Positions 1 through 10,435 of a stretch of DNA of 64,000 nucleotides are shown here, in pieces. This DNA is from Limnothrix sp. CACIAM 69d (lineage in GTDB: Bacteria; Cyanobacteriota; Cyanobacteriia; CACIAM-69d). The notes under the pieces are model-generated. The model saw nothing but the letters and a program-made list of their open reading frames with translations. It made no database searches and was not told the origin of the DNA. Where the stretch lies: positions 124,001 through 188,000 of the forward strand of contig MKGP02000003.1 of the NCBI GenBank assembly GCA_001913845.2. The letters are read 5' to 3'. Numbering within the stretch: position 1 is the first letter of the stretch; every line of letters begins with the position of its first letter. Both the position numbers and the translations under genes were made by a program.

Positions 1-527
1 ATTGGCTTGAAGAACGAGGTCATCAGGGTTGCAGGCCATTTGACGACAAGCCCTCAATCAAACCAACCAAGACCAACAACCTAAAACAAATGGGCAACCT
101 AAAACAAACTCCTGCCATAAACCAACCTCTGAAATTTGTCAGCCCCTGAAAATCAGCAAGCGAAGACCGACAAGCCACCCCGAACCCACCCAAAACTGCC
201 GCATGGGCCAGGGTCAATGTTCACGCTTCACTCACAGTCGATCGAATATTTTCAGAGCATCGTATTAATTGCTACTTAGTTGATTTCGGGGTCTGAAGAT
301 GCGATTGATATGCTCTTTGCGTTGCAACTTGGTCATATTAGACCTGAAAATATCCATTTTTCGCAAAAATAACGACGATGGGCAGAGATCATCAGCCAGG
401 ACATAACCGTGATTATGCGGAAAATGATCCAAGAATGCTTCCTCGCCAGAAGCTGAGTCAGCGATAAGATATTGGTAGTTTGCCGTGATGCGGCTTCATT
501 TGCGCCTCAGCTTTTGAGGAGAGCCTT
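1..527. other. Intergenic region upstream of the REC-PAS-cyclase gene
   Basis: No convincing gene is visible. The stretch from about 240 to 380 is clearly more AT-rich than its surroundings and probably carries the promoter of the downstream cyclase gene, but I cannot assign -35/-10 boxes with confidence. A short direct repeat (CAACCTAAAACAAA, twice, 20 bp apart) lies near 90-115. Confidence 0.4.
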
Positions 528-2552
528 GTGACTTTCTCGATCGACCCGTCTGCCGAGAGTTTGCCCGACGGTGCAGAGAGACCCGTTCTGCGTCCTGATT
601 GGTCGGTGGCCCGCTCCAGTCTGTTGATCGTGGACGATCGAACGGACGATCGAACTCTTTTGCATCAACTTCTAGCGCGTGAGGGCTATCACATCCTGCT
701 TGCGGATAGTGCCCATCAGGCTTGGCAGCAACTGAAGCACCATACCTTTGACCTCATCCTATTGGATGTGTATCTGCCCGATCGCAGTGGCTTTGCCCTT
801 TGCGAGGAGCTGAAAACCAACCCAGAAACTGCGGATATTCCGATTATTTTCACCGGTAGCTCCGATGGCAGCTTAGATAAAATTCAAGCCTTCAAAGTGG
901 GTGGCGTTGACTATTTAATTAAACCCTTTGCCCTCGAAGAAGTGTTGGTTCGGGTTAACACGCACCTGAAAATTCAGCGTGCCGCCAAGCTGGTCGCCGA
1001 ACAGAATCAACGCCTGCTGGCGGAAATTGCAGAACATGAGAAAACCGCCGCTGTTTTGCGCGAACAAAAGCAATATTTGCGCATCATTTTAGACAATATT
1101 CCTCAGCAAATTTTTTGGAAAAACGCTGATTTGGTTTTTTTGGGCTGTAACCAAAGTTGGGCAAAAGCATCCGGCTTAGGGGATCCCGAAAGTGTGATTG
1201 GCAAAACCGATCAGGACTTAATTGAAGATCCAGCCATTGCGGAACAATTTCGGGCCCAAGATCGCCGGGTGATTGAAACTAATCAACCCATTTCTCACCA
1301 ACTATTACGCAAATATCGTCACTCTGAAGGGGGCCAGCCCATCTGGCTAGATTGCTACCGCGTACCGATTCGCGACGAAGCGGGGCAAGTGATTGGGGTC
1401 TTAGGGGTTTTGGACGACATCACCGATCGCAAGTTGGCGGCCGATGCCCTGCAAAAGGCGGAAGAAAACTATCGCAGTATTTTTGAAAATGCCCTAGAAG
1501 GGATCTTTCAAGCCACTTGGGAAGGGCGATTTATGAGTGTGAATCCGACCTTAGCCCGAATTTGTGGCTATGGATCTCCTCAGGAGATGATGGCATTAAT
1601 TACCAATGTGGGCCATCAACTTTATGTGCGATCGCACCGTCGCGAGGAATTTTTGGCTTACATGGCTCAATACGGAGAAGTATCCAATTTTGAGTCGGAA
1701 GTTTACCGGAAGGATGGCCGGCGAATTTGGATTTCTGAAACCGTTCGCAGTGTTTATGACGCTGGGGGCAAGTTTCTTTACTTTGAAGGCATGGTGCAAG
1801 AGATTACCGAACGCCGCAAAACGGAGCTGGAACTGCGGCAACAACGGCAACAGTCGGAGCAATTATTGCTGAATATTTTGCCCCAAAAAATTGCCCAGCG
1901 CCTGAAAATGCAACAGACGGCTATGGCCGATCGCTTCGAGTCGGCAACGGTGCTGTTTGCGGACATCGTGGGGTTTACGGAATGGGCTTCCCAAATTCAA
2001 GCGGCGGAGTTGGTGTCCTGTTTGAATGATATTTTTTCGGAGTTCGATCGCATTGCTGAACGCTATGGCGTTGAAAAAATCAAGACGATCGGGGATGCCT
2101 ACATGGCCGTGGGGGGCGTGCCTTCGGCGCATCCTAACCATGCCATCAACACGGCGCGTATGGCGTTGGAAATGCAGCAGGCGATCGGGCAGTTCCAACG
2201 CAAAAATGGGCAAACCTTTCAGTTGCGCATTGGGTTGAATACTGGCCCCTTGGTAGCAGGGGTCATTGGTATTCGCAAGTTTATCTACGATCTCTGGGGC
2301 GACACGGTGAATATTGCCAGTCGGATGGAGTCCCAAGGGGAAGCGGGCAAAATTCAGGTGACGGCTTCCACGGCGGCCCTGTTGGGCAATCAATTTGTTT
2401 TGGAGCCGCGTGGGCCCTGGCAAGTGCGAGGACGCGGGGAAATGCTCACCTACTGGCTGGTGGGCGAGCGACCGCCAGTGCCGGATCCCGATCTTGCTGA
2501 AAGAGCTGGTGAAATAGCTGGTGACCCCAGGATGAATCATCTGAATAAATGA
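528..2552 (+). CDS. Response regulator - PAS - PAS - class III adenylate cyclase
   Basis: Predicted soluble signalling enzyme making cAMP, with its own receiver domain (674 aa). In order: REC (about 31-147, phospho-acceptor Asp80 in ILLD, conserved Lys132), a short coiled coil (150-185), PAS (190-305), PAS (312-432) and a cyclase homology domain (470-645). The cyclase domain has both metal Asp residues (479 in FADIVGF, 523 in GDAY). Lys519 and Asp588 occupy the two base-selecting positions expected for ATP, and Asn595 and Arg599 occupy the transition-state positions, so adenylate rather than guanylate cyclase is favoured. The start is GTG, chosen because GAGGAGAG lies 5-6 bases upstream. There are no membrane segments. 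No cognate kinase is adjacent. Family assignment is firm; the input signal is unknown. Confidence 0.95.
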   Translation: MTFSIDPSAESLPDGAERPVLRPDWSVARSSLLIVDDRTDDRTLLHQLLAREGYHILLADSAHQAWQQLKHHTFDLILLDVYLPDRSGFALCEELKTNPETADIPIIFTGSSDGSLDKIQAFKVGGVDYLIKPFALEEVLVRVNTHLKIQRAAKLVAEQNQRLLAEIAEHEKTAAVLREQKQYLRIILDNIPQQIFWKNADLVFLGCNQSWAKASGLGDPESVIGKTDQDLIEDPAIAEQFRAQDRRVIETNQPISHQLLRKYRHSEGGQPIWLDCYRVPIRDEAGQVIGVLGVLDDITDRKLAADALQKAEENYRSIFENALEGIFQATWEGRFMSVNPTLARICGYGSPQEMMALITNVGHQLYVRSHRREEFLAYMAQYGEVSNFESEVYRKDGRRIWISETVRSVYDAGGKFLYFEGMVQEITERRKTELELRQQRQQSEQLLLNILPQKIAQRLKMQQTAMADRFESATVLFADIVGFTEWASQIQAAELVSCLNDIFSEFDRIAERYGVEKIKTIGDAYMAVGGVPSAHPNHAINTARMALEMQQAIGQFQRKNGQTFQLRIGLNTGPLVAGVIGIRKFIYDLWGDTVNIASRMESQGEAGKIQVTASTAALLGNQFVLEPRGPWQVRGRGEMLTYWLVGERPPVPDPDLAERAGEIAGDPRMNHLNK

Positions 2553-2783
2553 ATCCAATGAATCATCTGAATAATTTTAGTAATTCCAATCCGGGTGACT
2601 TTGACCCCGATCGTGCGGCGGGGAGTGATCGTCCAGCCGATGATCGGCAAGCGGCGGACAGTCAGCGCGGGGATTTTGATCCGGTGGATGATCCCAAGGA
2701 TTTGAATTCGATCGATCATAATGGGCAGACCCCTACCCATTCGGCCCGCTCTGGGGCTGGCCATGCTGTCGATCGCGCCACCG

Positions 2784-4028
2784 ATGCCCATTCCTAAGAC
2801 CGCCCTCAGACCTTCCTCAACCGAGTCTCCCTACGACTGGATGGCCAAGGCCCTCCAGACGATTCACCGGGCCCATTGGCATCGATCGCCCCAGAGCCTG
2901 AGCGGCCGGCCGGGGGCCGTGGTGGAGCGCGACGGCCGCACCCTGATTAATTTCGCCAGCAATGACTATTTGGGACTGGCGGGCGATGACCGGTTAATGG
3001 CCGCCGCGATCGAGGCGATTCAAACCAACGGAACCGGCAGCACCGGCTCACGGCTGATTACCGGCCAGCGAGCGTTGCACCGAGAACTGGAACAGGCGAT
3101 CGCCCAACTGAAGCAGACCGAAGACGCGATCGTCTTCAGTTCCGGGTATTTGGCGAACCTGGGCACGATCGCCGCCTTGGTGGGCCCGCGAGATTTGATT
3201 TTGAACGATGCCTATAACCATTCCAGCCTGATCGCCGGAGCCAAACTCAGTGGAGCCACGGTGGTGGACTATCGGCATGGCGACTTGCAGGAATTGGGCG
3301 ATCGGCTCCAAAGCCACCGTTCCCAATACCGCCGCTGCCTGATCCTCACGGACACGGTGTTCAGTATGGATGGGGACTTGGCTCCCCTGCCGGAAATTCT
3401 GGACTTGGCGGAGGCCTTTTCCGCCATGGTGTTGGTGGATGAGGCCCACGGGACGGGGGTTTTTGGGGCCACGGGGGCCGGCTGCGTGGAGGCCCTGGGG
3501 TGTAGCGGGCGATCGCTGATCCAAATGGGAACCCTCAGCAAGGCCCTGGGCAGCTTGGGGGGCTATGTGGCCGGTTCAGCAACCCTGGTGGATTTTTTGC
3601 GCAACCGCGCCGCCAGTTGGATTTACACCACAGGCCTTTCGCCCGCCGACACGGCCGCCGCCCTGGCTGCCATTCGGATTGTGAACCAAGAACCCGATCG
3701 ACGGGCCGCCCTTTGGCAAAACACCCGATCGCTCCGGCAAGCCCTTCAGGATTGGTTAGCCACCCAGCCCGCCGAACTCACCCAGGGCGATCGCGCCTAC
3801 CGCCTGCTGCCCAGCGAATCTCCGATTCTGTGTTTGCAAGTGCCCAACCCGGCCACCGCCAGCCAATTGGGGCGATCGCTCACGGAAGCCGGCCTGTGGA
3901 TCGGAGCCATTCGACCGCCCACCGTGCCCACCAGCCGCCTGCGCCTGACCCTGATGGCCACCCACCAGCCCGAACATCTGGCCCAACTCATGGCCGCCCT
4001 GCGATCGGCCATTCCCCTAGGAGCCTAA
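2784..4028 (+). CDS. bioF: 8-amino-7-oxononanoate synthase
   Basis: PLP-dependent condensation of pimeloyl thioester with L-alanine to give 8-amino-7-oxononanoate, the first committed ring-building step of biotin synthesis. The class II alpha-oxoamine synthase signature is clear: [13 protein letters not shown] near the N-terminus, [24 protein letters not shown], and the PLP-lysine motif [13 protein letters not shown]. The frame stays open upstream (alternative ATGs at 2721 and 2763), but homology to the family begins around [10 protein letters not shown]. The ATG at 2784 gives 414 aa, closest to the usual 385-410; none of the starts has a strong ribosome-binding site. The TAA stop (4026-4028) coincides with the terminus of a decayed repeat element. 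No other bio gene is nearby. Confidence 0.93.
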   Translation: MPIPKTALRPSSTESPYDWMAKALQTIHRAHWHRSPQSLSGRPGAVVERDGRTLINFASNDYLGLAGDDRLMAAAIEAIQTNGTGSTGSRLITGQRALHRELEQAIAQLKQTEDAIVFSSGYLANLGTIAALVGPRDLILNDAYNHSSLIAGAKLSGATVVDYRHGDLQELGDRLQSHRSQYRRCLILTDTVFSMDGDLAPLPEILDLAEAFSAMVLVDEAHGTGVFGATGAGCVEALGCSGRSLIQMGTLSKALGSLGGYVAGSATLVDFLRNRAASWIYTTGLSPADTAAALAAIRIVNQEPDRRAALWQNTRSLRQALQDWLATQPAELTQGDRAYRLLPSESPILCLQVPNPATASQLGRSLTEAGLWIGAIRPPTVPTSRLRLTLMATHQPEHLAQLMAALRSAIPLGA

Positions 4029-4250
4029 GGGGATGTTTGAAAAGTCTCTGGAAGCTCTGGTTAAGCCGCTTGTCTGCATTGATCGTTAGCCGCTTGTCTG
4101 CATTGATCGTTAGTCGCTTGTCTGCATTGATCGTTAGTCGCTTGTCTGCATTGATCGTTAGCCCCTTGTTTGCATTGATTGTTAGCTCCTCGCCTGCATT
4201 GATCGCTGGGGTAAGCGGTGCATCAATTTTGGCTGCTCAGACCGCCTCAT
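4028..4250. repeat. Decayed copy of the AGAGGATGTC palindromic element, internally expanded
   Basis: The left terminus (AGGGGATGTTTGAAAAG, 4028-4044) and right terminus (CATCAATTTTGGC then CTCAGACCGCCTCA, ending near 4250) match the ends of the 133-bp element seen intact at 32234, 38631 and 41801. The palindromic core is lost. In its place the part that normally follows the core is repeated six times (4064-4207). The element begins on the last base of the bioF stop codon. The remaining 4251-4481 is the gyrB upstream region, in which I see no further feature. Confidence 0.8.
4064..4207. repeat. Six tandem copies of a 24-bp unit
   Basis: The unit AGCCGCTTGTCTGCATTGAT plus CGTT is repeated at 4064, 4088, 4112, 4136, 4160 and 4184 with exact 24-bp spacing. 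Units 1 to 4 are almost identical; units 5 and 6 are diverged towards the sequence of the parent element (AGCCCCTTG...). This points to amplification of an internal piece of the repeat element rather than an independent origin. Confidence 0.95.
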
Positions 4251-4481
4251 CAGGGGGGGAAATGGCTCCCCGCTGCAACCTTAGGAAGGCAAATTTCTAG
4301 GGCTGTTAGTGACCTTTCCAGACGTTTTTCAAGGTCAATCAATCCCAAGCCCAAATTTATGACAAGCGTACCCTGGCAACTCCTAGAACCCGTTTGTGCT
4401 AAAATCTTGGAATGTTTTGAAGTTATAGGGCTTTAGGCAAATTTAACCTGCCTAAGATGTTCAATCTGGAGTGGAGCGAGC

Positions 4482-6419
4482 ATGACCAGCAACTATGGGG
4501 CAGATCAAATTCAGGTTCTTGAAGGGCTTGAACCTGTCCGCAAGCGACCGGGAATGTACATCGGCTCCACTGGGCCGCGCGGTCTCCATCATCTAGTTTA
4601 CGAGGTGGTGGACAACTCGATCGATGAAGCCCTCGCTGGTTATTGCACCCACATTGAAGTGGATCTGAATACCAACGGCTCCGTTACCGTCACCGACGAC
4701 GGCCGCGGCATCCCCGTTGACATTCACCCCCAAACCGGCAAATCCGCCCTCGAAACCGTGATGACCGTGCTGCACGCGGGCGGCAAATTCGGCGGCGGTG
4801 GCTACAAAGTATCCGGCGGTCTGCACGGCGTGGGCGTGTCCGTGGTGAATGCCCTCTCGGAAGAAGTGATTGTTGAAGTCAAGCGCCTGAGCCAACGGCA
4901 CGTTCAACGCTACAGCCGAGGGATTCCCCAAGGCCCCTTGACCAGCGAACCCAGCGACGATTCCCAAACGGGCACGCGGGTCACCTTCTTGCCCGATCGC
5001 GAAATTTTCATCACCGGCACGGAATTTGACTACGCCACCCTCGCCAGTCGGCTGCGGGAGTTGGCCTATCTGAATGCGGGCGTGAAAATCACCTTCAGCG
5101 ATCACCGGCTGGAGCTGTTGCGCACCGAGCAGCCCAAGGTTGAAACCTACTGCTACGAAGGCGGCATTCGGGAATATGTGGCCTACATCAACCGCGATCG
5201 GCTCCCCCTCCATGAGGAAATTCTCTACGTGCAAGGGGAGCGCGACGGGGTGCATGTGGAAGTGGCCATGCAATGGTCGATCGATGCCTACACGGACAAC
5301 CTATTCGGGTTTGCCAACAACATTCGCACCGTAGATGGCGGAACCCACCTGGAAGGGTTGAAGGCTGTTTTGACCCGCACCATGAACGCGATCGCCCGCA
5401 AGCGCAACAAACTGAAAGATGGCGATGCCAACCTGGGCGGCGAACATATTCGTGAAGGGCTAACGGCGATTATTTCCGTCAAAGTGCCCGATCCAGAATT
5501 TGAAGGACAAACCAAAACCAAACTCGGCAACCCCGAGGTACGCGGCATTGTCGATTCCCTGGTGGGGGAAGTCTTCACGGAATATTTGGAGTTCCGGCCC
5601 GGCGTGGCTGACTCGATTTTAGAAAAGGCGATCCAGGCCTTTAATGCGGCCGAAGCGGCTCGCCGGGCCCGGGAATTGGTGCGCCGCAAGTCGGTGTTGG
5701 AATCGTCGCCCTTGCCGGGTAAGTTAGCCGATTGCAGCTCGAAGGATCCGTCCGAATCAGAAATTTTTATTGTGGAAGGCGACTCGGCAGGCGGTTCCGC
5801 CAAGCAAGGGCGAAACCGCCGATTCCAAGCCATTTTGCCCCTGCGCGGGAAGATTCTCAACATCGAAAAAACCGACGATGCCAAGATCTATAAAAACACC
5901 GAAATTCAGTCACTAATTTCCGCCCTGGGATTAGGCATCAAAGGCGAAGAATTTGATGTTTCTCAACTGCGTTATCACCGGGTGGTCTTGATGACCGATG
6001 CGGACGTGGACGGGGCCCACATTCGCACCCTGCTGCTCACCTTTTTCTATCGCTATCAACGGGAACTGGTGGAGCAAGGTCACATTTATATTGCCTGCCC
6101 GCCCCTATACAAAGTGGAGCGCGGCCGGAATCATCAATATTGCTACAGCGATCGGGAATTGCAGCAGATTTTGGCGGGCTTCCCGGCCAATGCCAACTAC
6201 AACATTCAGCGGTTCAAAGGTTTGGGTGAAATGATGCCCGATCAACTTTGGGACACCACCATGAACCCGGAAACCCGCACCATGAAACGGGTGGAAATCG
6301 ATGACGCGGCCGAAGCCGATCGAATCTTCACAATCTTGATGGGCGATCGGGTGGCTCCCCGCCGGGAATTTATCGAAACCTACGGGGCAAAACTCAACCT
6401 CACCGACCTGGATATTTAG
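4482..6419 (+). CDS. gyrB: DNA gyrase subunit B
   Basis: ATPase subunit of the type II topoisomerase that introduces negative supercoils. Length 645 aa is normal for a cyanobacterial GyrB without the proteobacterial insert. GHKL ATPase domain (about 1-215) has [10 protein letters not shown] (catalytic Glu41, Mg-binding Asn45), TDDGRGIP and [15 protein letters not shown]. The transducer domain follows (220-395). The TOPRIM domain (about 425-540) has EGDSAGGSA (Glu432) and DADVDGAH (Asp506, Asp508, Asp510). The C-terminal GyrB tail ends around [11 protein letters not shown]. The start is supported by GGAG at 4473, five bases from the ATG. It is a single gene converging on the histidine kinase at 6463. 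Confidence 0.98.
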   Translation: MTSNYGADQIQVLEGLEPVRKRPGMYIGSTGPRGLHHLVYEVVDNSIDEALAGYCTHIEVDLNTNGSVTVTDDGRGIPVDIHPQTGKSALETVMTVLHAGGKFGGGGYKVSGGLHGVGVSVVNALSEEVIVEVKRLSQRHVQRYSRGIPQGPLTSEPSDDSQTGTRVTFLPDREIFITGTEFDYATLASRLRELAYLNAGVKITFSDHRLELLRTEQPKVETYCYEGGIREYVAYINRDRLPLHEEILYVQGERDGVHVEVAMQWSIDAYTDNLFGFANNIRTVDGGTHLEGLKAVLTRTMNAIARKRNKLKDGDANLGGEHIREGLTAIISVKVPDPEFEGQTKTKLGNPEVRGIVDSLVGEVFTEYLEFRPGVADSILEKAIQAFNAAEAARRARELVRRKSVLESSPLPGKLADCSSKDPSESEIFIVEGDSAGGSAKQGRNRRFQAILPLRGKILNIEKTDDAKIYKNTEIQSLISALGLGIKGEEFDVSQLRYHRVVLMTDADVDGAHIRTLLLTFFYRYQRELVEQGHIYIACPPLYKVERGRNHQYCYSDRELQQILAGFPANANYNIQRFKGLGEMMPDQLWDTTMNPETRTMKRVEIDDAAEADRIFTILMGDRVAPRREFIETYGAKLNLTDLDI

Positions 6420-6462
6420 CCTGGATCTTCAGAACCCGTTGAGGGGCTGGCAAGCATTGGCG

Positions 6463-8715
6463 TTAAATTAGCGGAATGCCCACCGTCGCCGCCGGACTGG
6501 TAGTGATTGCATTGCTATTGCCATTGACCCGATTCGCAGAAGCTTGGGCAATTCCTTCCCTGGGATCAATGGTCAGATCATGATCAGCATCTGCGTCATG
6601 GGGAGTGGTGCGCCGGGCCAACTGTGTCAGCCGATCGAGCGGTAACGTAATAGTAAATTCCGCTCCCCCTTGGTGATGGTTCTTGGCTTCCAGGGAACCG
6701 CCATGGGTTTCCACAACAATTTGGTAGCTAATTGATAGGCCCAATCCTGTGCCTTGACCCACGGGCTTGGTGGTGAAAAAGGGATCAAAAATTTTGTTGG
6801 CGGCGGATTCATCCAAACCAGGGCCATTGTCTCGAATCGAAATCACAATTGCTTCCTCTAGACAACCGGTTGTGATCCACAATTGCGGCTGTTCGTCATT
6901 GGGTAACAAATCCATCGCGTCGATCGCATTGCTCAAAATTTGCAAAAACACCTGATTGAGCTGGCCCGCGTAGCAAGTGACGGTGGGCAATTTTCCCAGC
7001 GATCGATGCAAGGTAATGCAAGAACGAGTTGGCATGGGCCCCAGTCGATTTTGCAAAATCGTTAGGGTACTTTCAAGACTGGCATTGAGGTCAACAATTT
7101 TGACTTCTGCTTCATCCAGGCGCGCAAATTCTCGCAAGTTGCGAATCAGATCCCGAATGCGAACTGCTCCATATTCCATGGATTGCAGCAACTTTGGATA
7201 GTCTTGGAGAATAAAATCATATTCAATTTCTTCCCATTTCTCGCGCACTCGCTCCGGCAGTTTAGCCAGGGCTTGTTCTATGGGTTCATCGGGTTGATAG
7301 CCCAGTTCTTGAATACAGATTTGATGTAGTTCAACAATATCTTCAAAATAGGAACGAGCATGGGCCAGGTTGCCAAAAATAAAGCTAACGGGATTATTAA
7401 TTTCGTGGGCTAATCCGGCCACCAATTGACCCACACTGGACATTTTTTCGGTTTTGATCAGTTGTAATTGGGTATGGCGCAGATCATCCAGGGCCCGTTG
7501 TAGTTCGATCGTCCGTTCCAAAACCCGCTGTTCCAATTCTTCATTGGCCTTGCCCAAGGCCACAAAGGACTCCCCTAGCCGGTGGGCCATGTCCTTGAAA
7601 GCCCGCGCCAAAATACCCAGCTCATGGCGATCGTGGGTGGCCGCGAGCTGGTCAATGTGGCTGTGTTGCTGGAGTTGCAGAAAGGAGGCTCGATCGAGCT
7701 TAATCACCTCATGGGTCAGCAATTGCAAGGGATAGATCGCCCGGTGGGCCAAGCGCCAACTGAGCCAACCGGCCGCCGCTCCCGCCGCGATCGATCCAAG
7801 GGTCATCTGTAAAATCAGGTCACGCAGCGGCGCATAGGCATCAGCCAAGGGCAACTCCGTCACCACCCGCCAGCCGCTGGAGTTGCTGGAGGGGATGGGC
7901 GCAACGGTTCCAATCACCTGCGCCTGTTTTAAGCCTTGATATTGGGTCACTTCCCCCGCGATCGCCTGATCCAAATGTTCAGCCAGGTGTTGCCCCTCCA
8001 AATTAATGGGGGCGAAGGTGGTGGGGTCGGCATCGCTCACCGTTAGCACCACATTGCGCCGATCGAGCAGATAGGTATAGCCCGCCTCTTCGCTCCAGGC
8101 CTCACTGAGCACAGAATCCAGGAAATCTAAATTCACCCGGGCCAACAACACCCCCGCAATCTGCTCCGAACGATTGCGAATGGGCACGCTCATCATGATC
8201 CAGCGCACCCGCCGATCGTGGAGCTGCTCTGATTCCACCCAGCCCACATAGTCTTCGGCCCAGCGGTAGGCCCGCGAGAAGGCCACAGTGTGGTTTTGGT
8301 TTTGGGGACGAAAGAGGGGATCTGTGGCCACAAAGGTGACGGGTTGTCCCGATCGATCCAAAATCGCCACCATCTCATAGGCCGAATCGTGGCGAATCAG
8401 GGCCTCCAGGAGCGATTGCTGCACCGGCACCGGCAACTCTGACAATCCCGTCACCCGCGACAAATAGCCCAATTTGCGCTGGAAATCTTCCAGATAGGTA
8501 CTCATCCGCTCCGCCACCGCCCGCGACTGGGCCGCTTGCAATTGGTGCAGCGTTTTCAGTTGTACCTGAGTGCTGTTGTAGGCCAACAGGGCCCCAGTGG
8601 CCAGCGTTCCTAGGGAGACCATCAGCGTCAGCCCCAAACGGATTTGCAGCGCCAGGGACATGGGCCACCAGCGGCGATAGTTCACCAATTGCTGAAACCG
8701 TTGTTTGAGCCTCAT
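6463..8715 (-). CDS. Membrane sensor histidine kinase (dCache-HAMP-HisKA-HATPase)
   Basis: Two-component sensor of 750 aa. TM1 about 24-46; an extracytoplasmic dCache-like sensor 50-298; TM2 about 303-322; HAMP 322-380; a coiled coil of the form ELEQRVLERTIELQ; then a HisKA box with GLAHEINNPVSF (phospho-His437) and a HATPase domain with N box (SNAIDAMD), DNGPGLD, FDPFFTTKP and GTGLGLS. The AHEINNPVSFI type of H-box is typical of cyanobacterial and delta-proteobacterial kinases. The C-terminus after about 690 is low-complexity and likely disordered. No response regulator gene is adjacent, so this is an orphan kinase. Ligand unknown. Confidence 0.93.
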   Translation of the reverse strand: MRLKQRFQQLVNYRRWWPMSLALQIRLGLTLMVSLGTLATGALLAYNSTQVQLKTLHQLQAAQSRAVAERMSTYLEDFQRKLGYLSRVTGLSELPVPVQQSLLEALIRHDSAYEMVAILDRSGQPVTFVATDPLFRPQNQNHTVAFSRAYRWAEDYVGWVESEQLHDRRVRWIMMSVPIRNRSEQIAGVLLARVNLDFLDSVLSEAWSEEAGYTYLLDRRNVVLTVSDADPTTFAPINLEGQHLAEHLDQAIAGEVTQYQGLKQAQVIGTVAPIPSSNSSGWRVVTELPLADAYAPLRDLILQMTLGSIAAGAAAGWLSWRLAHRAIYPLQLLTHEVIKLDRASFLQLQQHSHIDQLAATHDRHELGILARAFKDMAHRLGESFVALGKANEELEQRVLERTIELQRALDDLRHTQLQLIKTEKMSSVGQLVAGLAHEINNPVSFIFGNLAHARSYFEDIVELHQICIQELGYQPDEPIEQALAKLPERVREKWEEIEYDFILQDYPKLLQSMEYGAVRIRDLIRNLREFARLDEAEVKIVDLNASLESTLTILQNRLGPMPTRSCITLHRSLGKLPTVTCYAGQLNQVFLQILSNAIDAMDLLPNDEQPQLWITTGCLEEAIVISIRDNGPGLDESAANKIFDPFFTTKPVGQGTGLGLSISYQIVVETHGGSLEAKNHHQGGAEFTITLPLDRLTQLARRTTPHDADADHDLTIDPREGIAQASANRVNGNSNAITTSPAATVGIPLI

Positions 8716-8845
8716 TCGTGGCTAATCCATAGCGCCTCGCTGGCAGCAGAGGGTTGGCGATTGTTCAGCACTTTCCCCTGCACCTTAACCGTCGGCATCA
8801 CTTGGCGAGCAACTGTTGCTGTTAAACCCATAGCCCAACCATACA

Positions 8846-9037
8846 TCAGCCAGCACATCAGCCGGCACATGGATTAATTGGCCAACCGACCCATCAATCA
8901 ACCGGCCAATTGACCCATAGACCGATCGATCAATTCACCCATTCATCAGCCGACTCATCAGCTTGTCCCTTGGCTGATCACTTTGCACTTCAATCAAGGG
9001 ATCAACCAAGGGATCAATAAGTCGATCGATCAACCCG
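8846..9037. repeat. Degenerate array of sixteen phased 12-bp units
   Basis: The intergenic stretch between the start of the histidine kinase (8715, leftward) and the end of the BMP protein gene (9315) can be cut into consecutive 12-mers that stay in register from 8846 to 9037. Examples: TCAGCCAGCACA (8846), TCAGCCGGCACA (8858), TCAATCAACCGG (8894), TCAATTCACCCA (8930), TTCATCAGCCGA (8942), TCAATCAAGGGA (8990), TCAACCAAGGGA (9002), TCAATAAGTCGA (9014). Rough consensus TCAAYCARSSGA. The rest of 8716-9314 holds no visible gene; 9038-9061 may be two further, weaker units. Confidence 0.8.
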
Positions 9038-9314
9038 TCCATTGGGCGGTTGATTGGGTCTACCAAGCTGTACATCTATTTTCTTGCTGTTCCGCTTGTT
9101 TCTTGCGATACCTCAACTCCCTAGCTGTTTAGCTTGCAGTCTAGGAGAAATTTGCCGAGCGAATTGATCCCCACTGAACTAAATTCAACCGAAGCCCTCA
9201 ATTCAACCACGGCCAATACCAAAGCTAATCCCTAAATCAATACCTGTTTTAAGTGCGCTGGTAATTGTCACAAGAGATTGAGAGGACTTCATCCAATCCC
9301 AAAACCCTAATGGT

Positions 9315-10319
9315 TTAACGCTCCTCTAAAACCTCCAAGCGGCCGCTACGAATTTGGTCATGGAGATCCACAATTTCCTTTTGACTCTCAGGGTTCAGGT
9401 TACCAATGGTGGGAATAAATTCCAGCACCCGTTCTGATAGGCCAAAGAGGTATTGGCGACCTTCCCAACGTCCCCGTTGGGCCAGTCGGGCCCCATGCAA
9501 AATTAGCTCTGGCACATGGATAAGACCACTGGCCAAAATTAAGTTGGGGGCCAATTTGCGAGAATCGGGGCCCAACACCACCATGGGCAATTGGCGATCG
9601 ACCGCTACGTTAACAATGGCAGGATTATTCGTCCAACAGTTCATGGCCAACCCATCAATTCCCGCGCCGATCAGCTTTTGGGTGAGGGCGATCGCCTTGG
9701 GTTCGTCATCAAAGCTCCCCACCCATTCGATCGAAAGCTTGCGATCGGGTGCAAAGCGGCGCAGGGCATTTTGGAAGGCTAAGTTGAATTGCTTAATGGG
9801 CGGTGTGGGCAGGCTGGTGATCAGGCCAATATGTTGCAGTTTGGGCTGCAAGGCCAGGGTTGCCCCCAGCAGGTAGCCTAACTCGGAGTTGCGATAGCCC
9901 AAGGCTCCGAAATTCCGGTTGTTGCCACTGTCGCTAGCCACTATGGCAAAACGGGTGCGAGGATAACGAACTGCCGCCTTGATCATATCGTCGCGGAAGG
10001 TTCCGCTGTGGCCAATGATGAAGCCGAAACCTTCTTTGGCGTAGCGATCGAGCGCTTGCGGCAGGCTGGCGGGTAACCCCTTGTTGATGTCATCGGTGTA
10101 GGCAATTTCTGCGTTTAATTCCCGCTCAATGCGCCCGAGGCCGGTCATGCCTTCTCGGCACCAATCGTCACTGTCTGCGCCCCGAGGCAACAGCATAGCC
10201 ACCTTGAACAGGGCAGCTCGGCGGCTGCGCTGGGGTGTGCTGGGCGCGAGAGCGCAATTGTTGAGGACGATCGCGCTACCGGCAGCGCCTAGGCCATACA
10301 GCAAATCCCGTCGTTTCAT
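9315..10319 (-). CDS. BMP-family (PnrA-like) substrate-binding protein
   Basis: Periplasmic binding protein of the basic-membrane-protein family (334 aa), whose known members bind nucleosides for ABC transporters. The N-terminus has a twin-arginine-like start (KRRDLLYGLG), a hydrophobic stretch and a Cys at residue 22 in LNNC, so export and possibly lipidation are likely, although Asn before Cys is atypical for a lipobox. Matching segments include KVAMLLPRGADSDDWCREG, GFGFIIGHSGTFRDDM and GLITSLPTPPIKQFN. No permease or ATPase genes are adjacent, so the transporter partner, if any, lies elsewhere; a regulatory role is equally possible. Confidence 0.8.
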   Translation of the reverse strand: MKRRDLLYGLGAAGSAIVLNNCALAPSTPQRSRRAALFKVAMLLPRGADSDDWCREGMTGLGRIERELNAEIAYTDDINKGLPASLPQALDRYAKEGFGFIIGHSGTFRDDMIKAAVRYPRTRFAIVASDSGNNRNFGALGYRNSELGYLLGATLALQPKLQHIGLITSLPTPPIKQFNLAFQNALRRFAPDRKLSIEWVGSFDDEPKAIALTQKLIGAGIDGLAMNCWTNNPAIVNVAVDRQLPMVVLGPDSRKLAPNLILASGLIHVPELILHGARLAQRGRWEGRQYLFGLSERVLEFIPTIGNLNPESQKEIVDLHDQIRSGRLEVLEER

Positions 10320-10435
10320 AGCAGTCGTTCAGTGGAGAGGGAAGGGTCAGAAGCGGTGTCTGGGGTGGGCAGGTGGCTGGGCCAACCAAACCAGGCGGCT
10401 TGCTTGGGGCCCGCCGTCTGCGATCGAGAGGGGGC

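Noticed and set aside
1-28. Repeat shared with 22770-22790 (GGCTTGAAGAACGAG)
   Set aside because: Only 15 bp in common, no shared flanks; probably chance or an old fragment.
2549-2797. 82-codon Asp/Asn-rich frame overlapping the cyclase stop (ATGA)
   Set aside because: Composition looks like translated degenerate intergenic repeat (recurring GATCG), there is no ribosome-binding site, and it overlaps the likely bioF start.
4064-4207. CRISPR array
   Set aside because: Units are contiguous with no spacers, and no cas gene is present.
3617-4300. Plus-strand frame with an eight-residue repeat (RLSALIVS) through the 24-bp array
   Set aside because: It overlaps bioF in another phase for 400 bp; the peptide repeat is just the 24-bp DNA repeat being a multiple of three.
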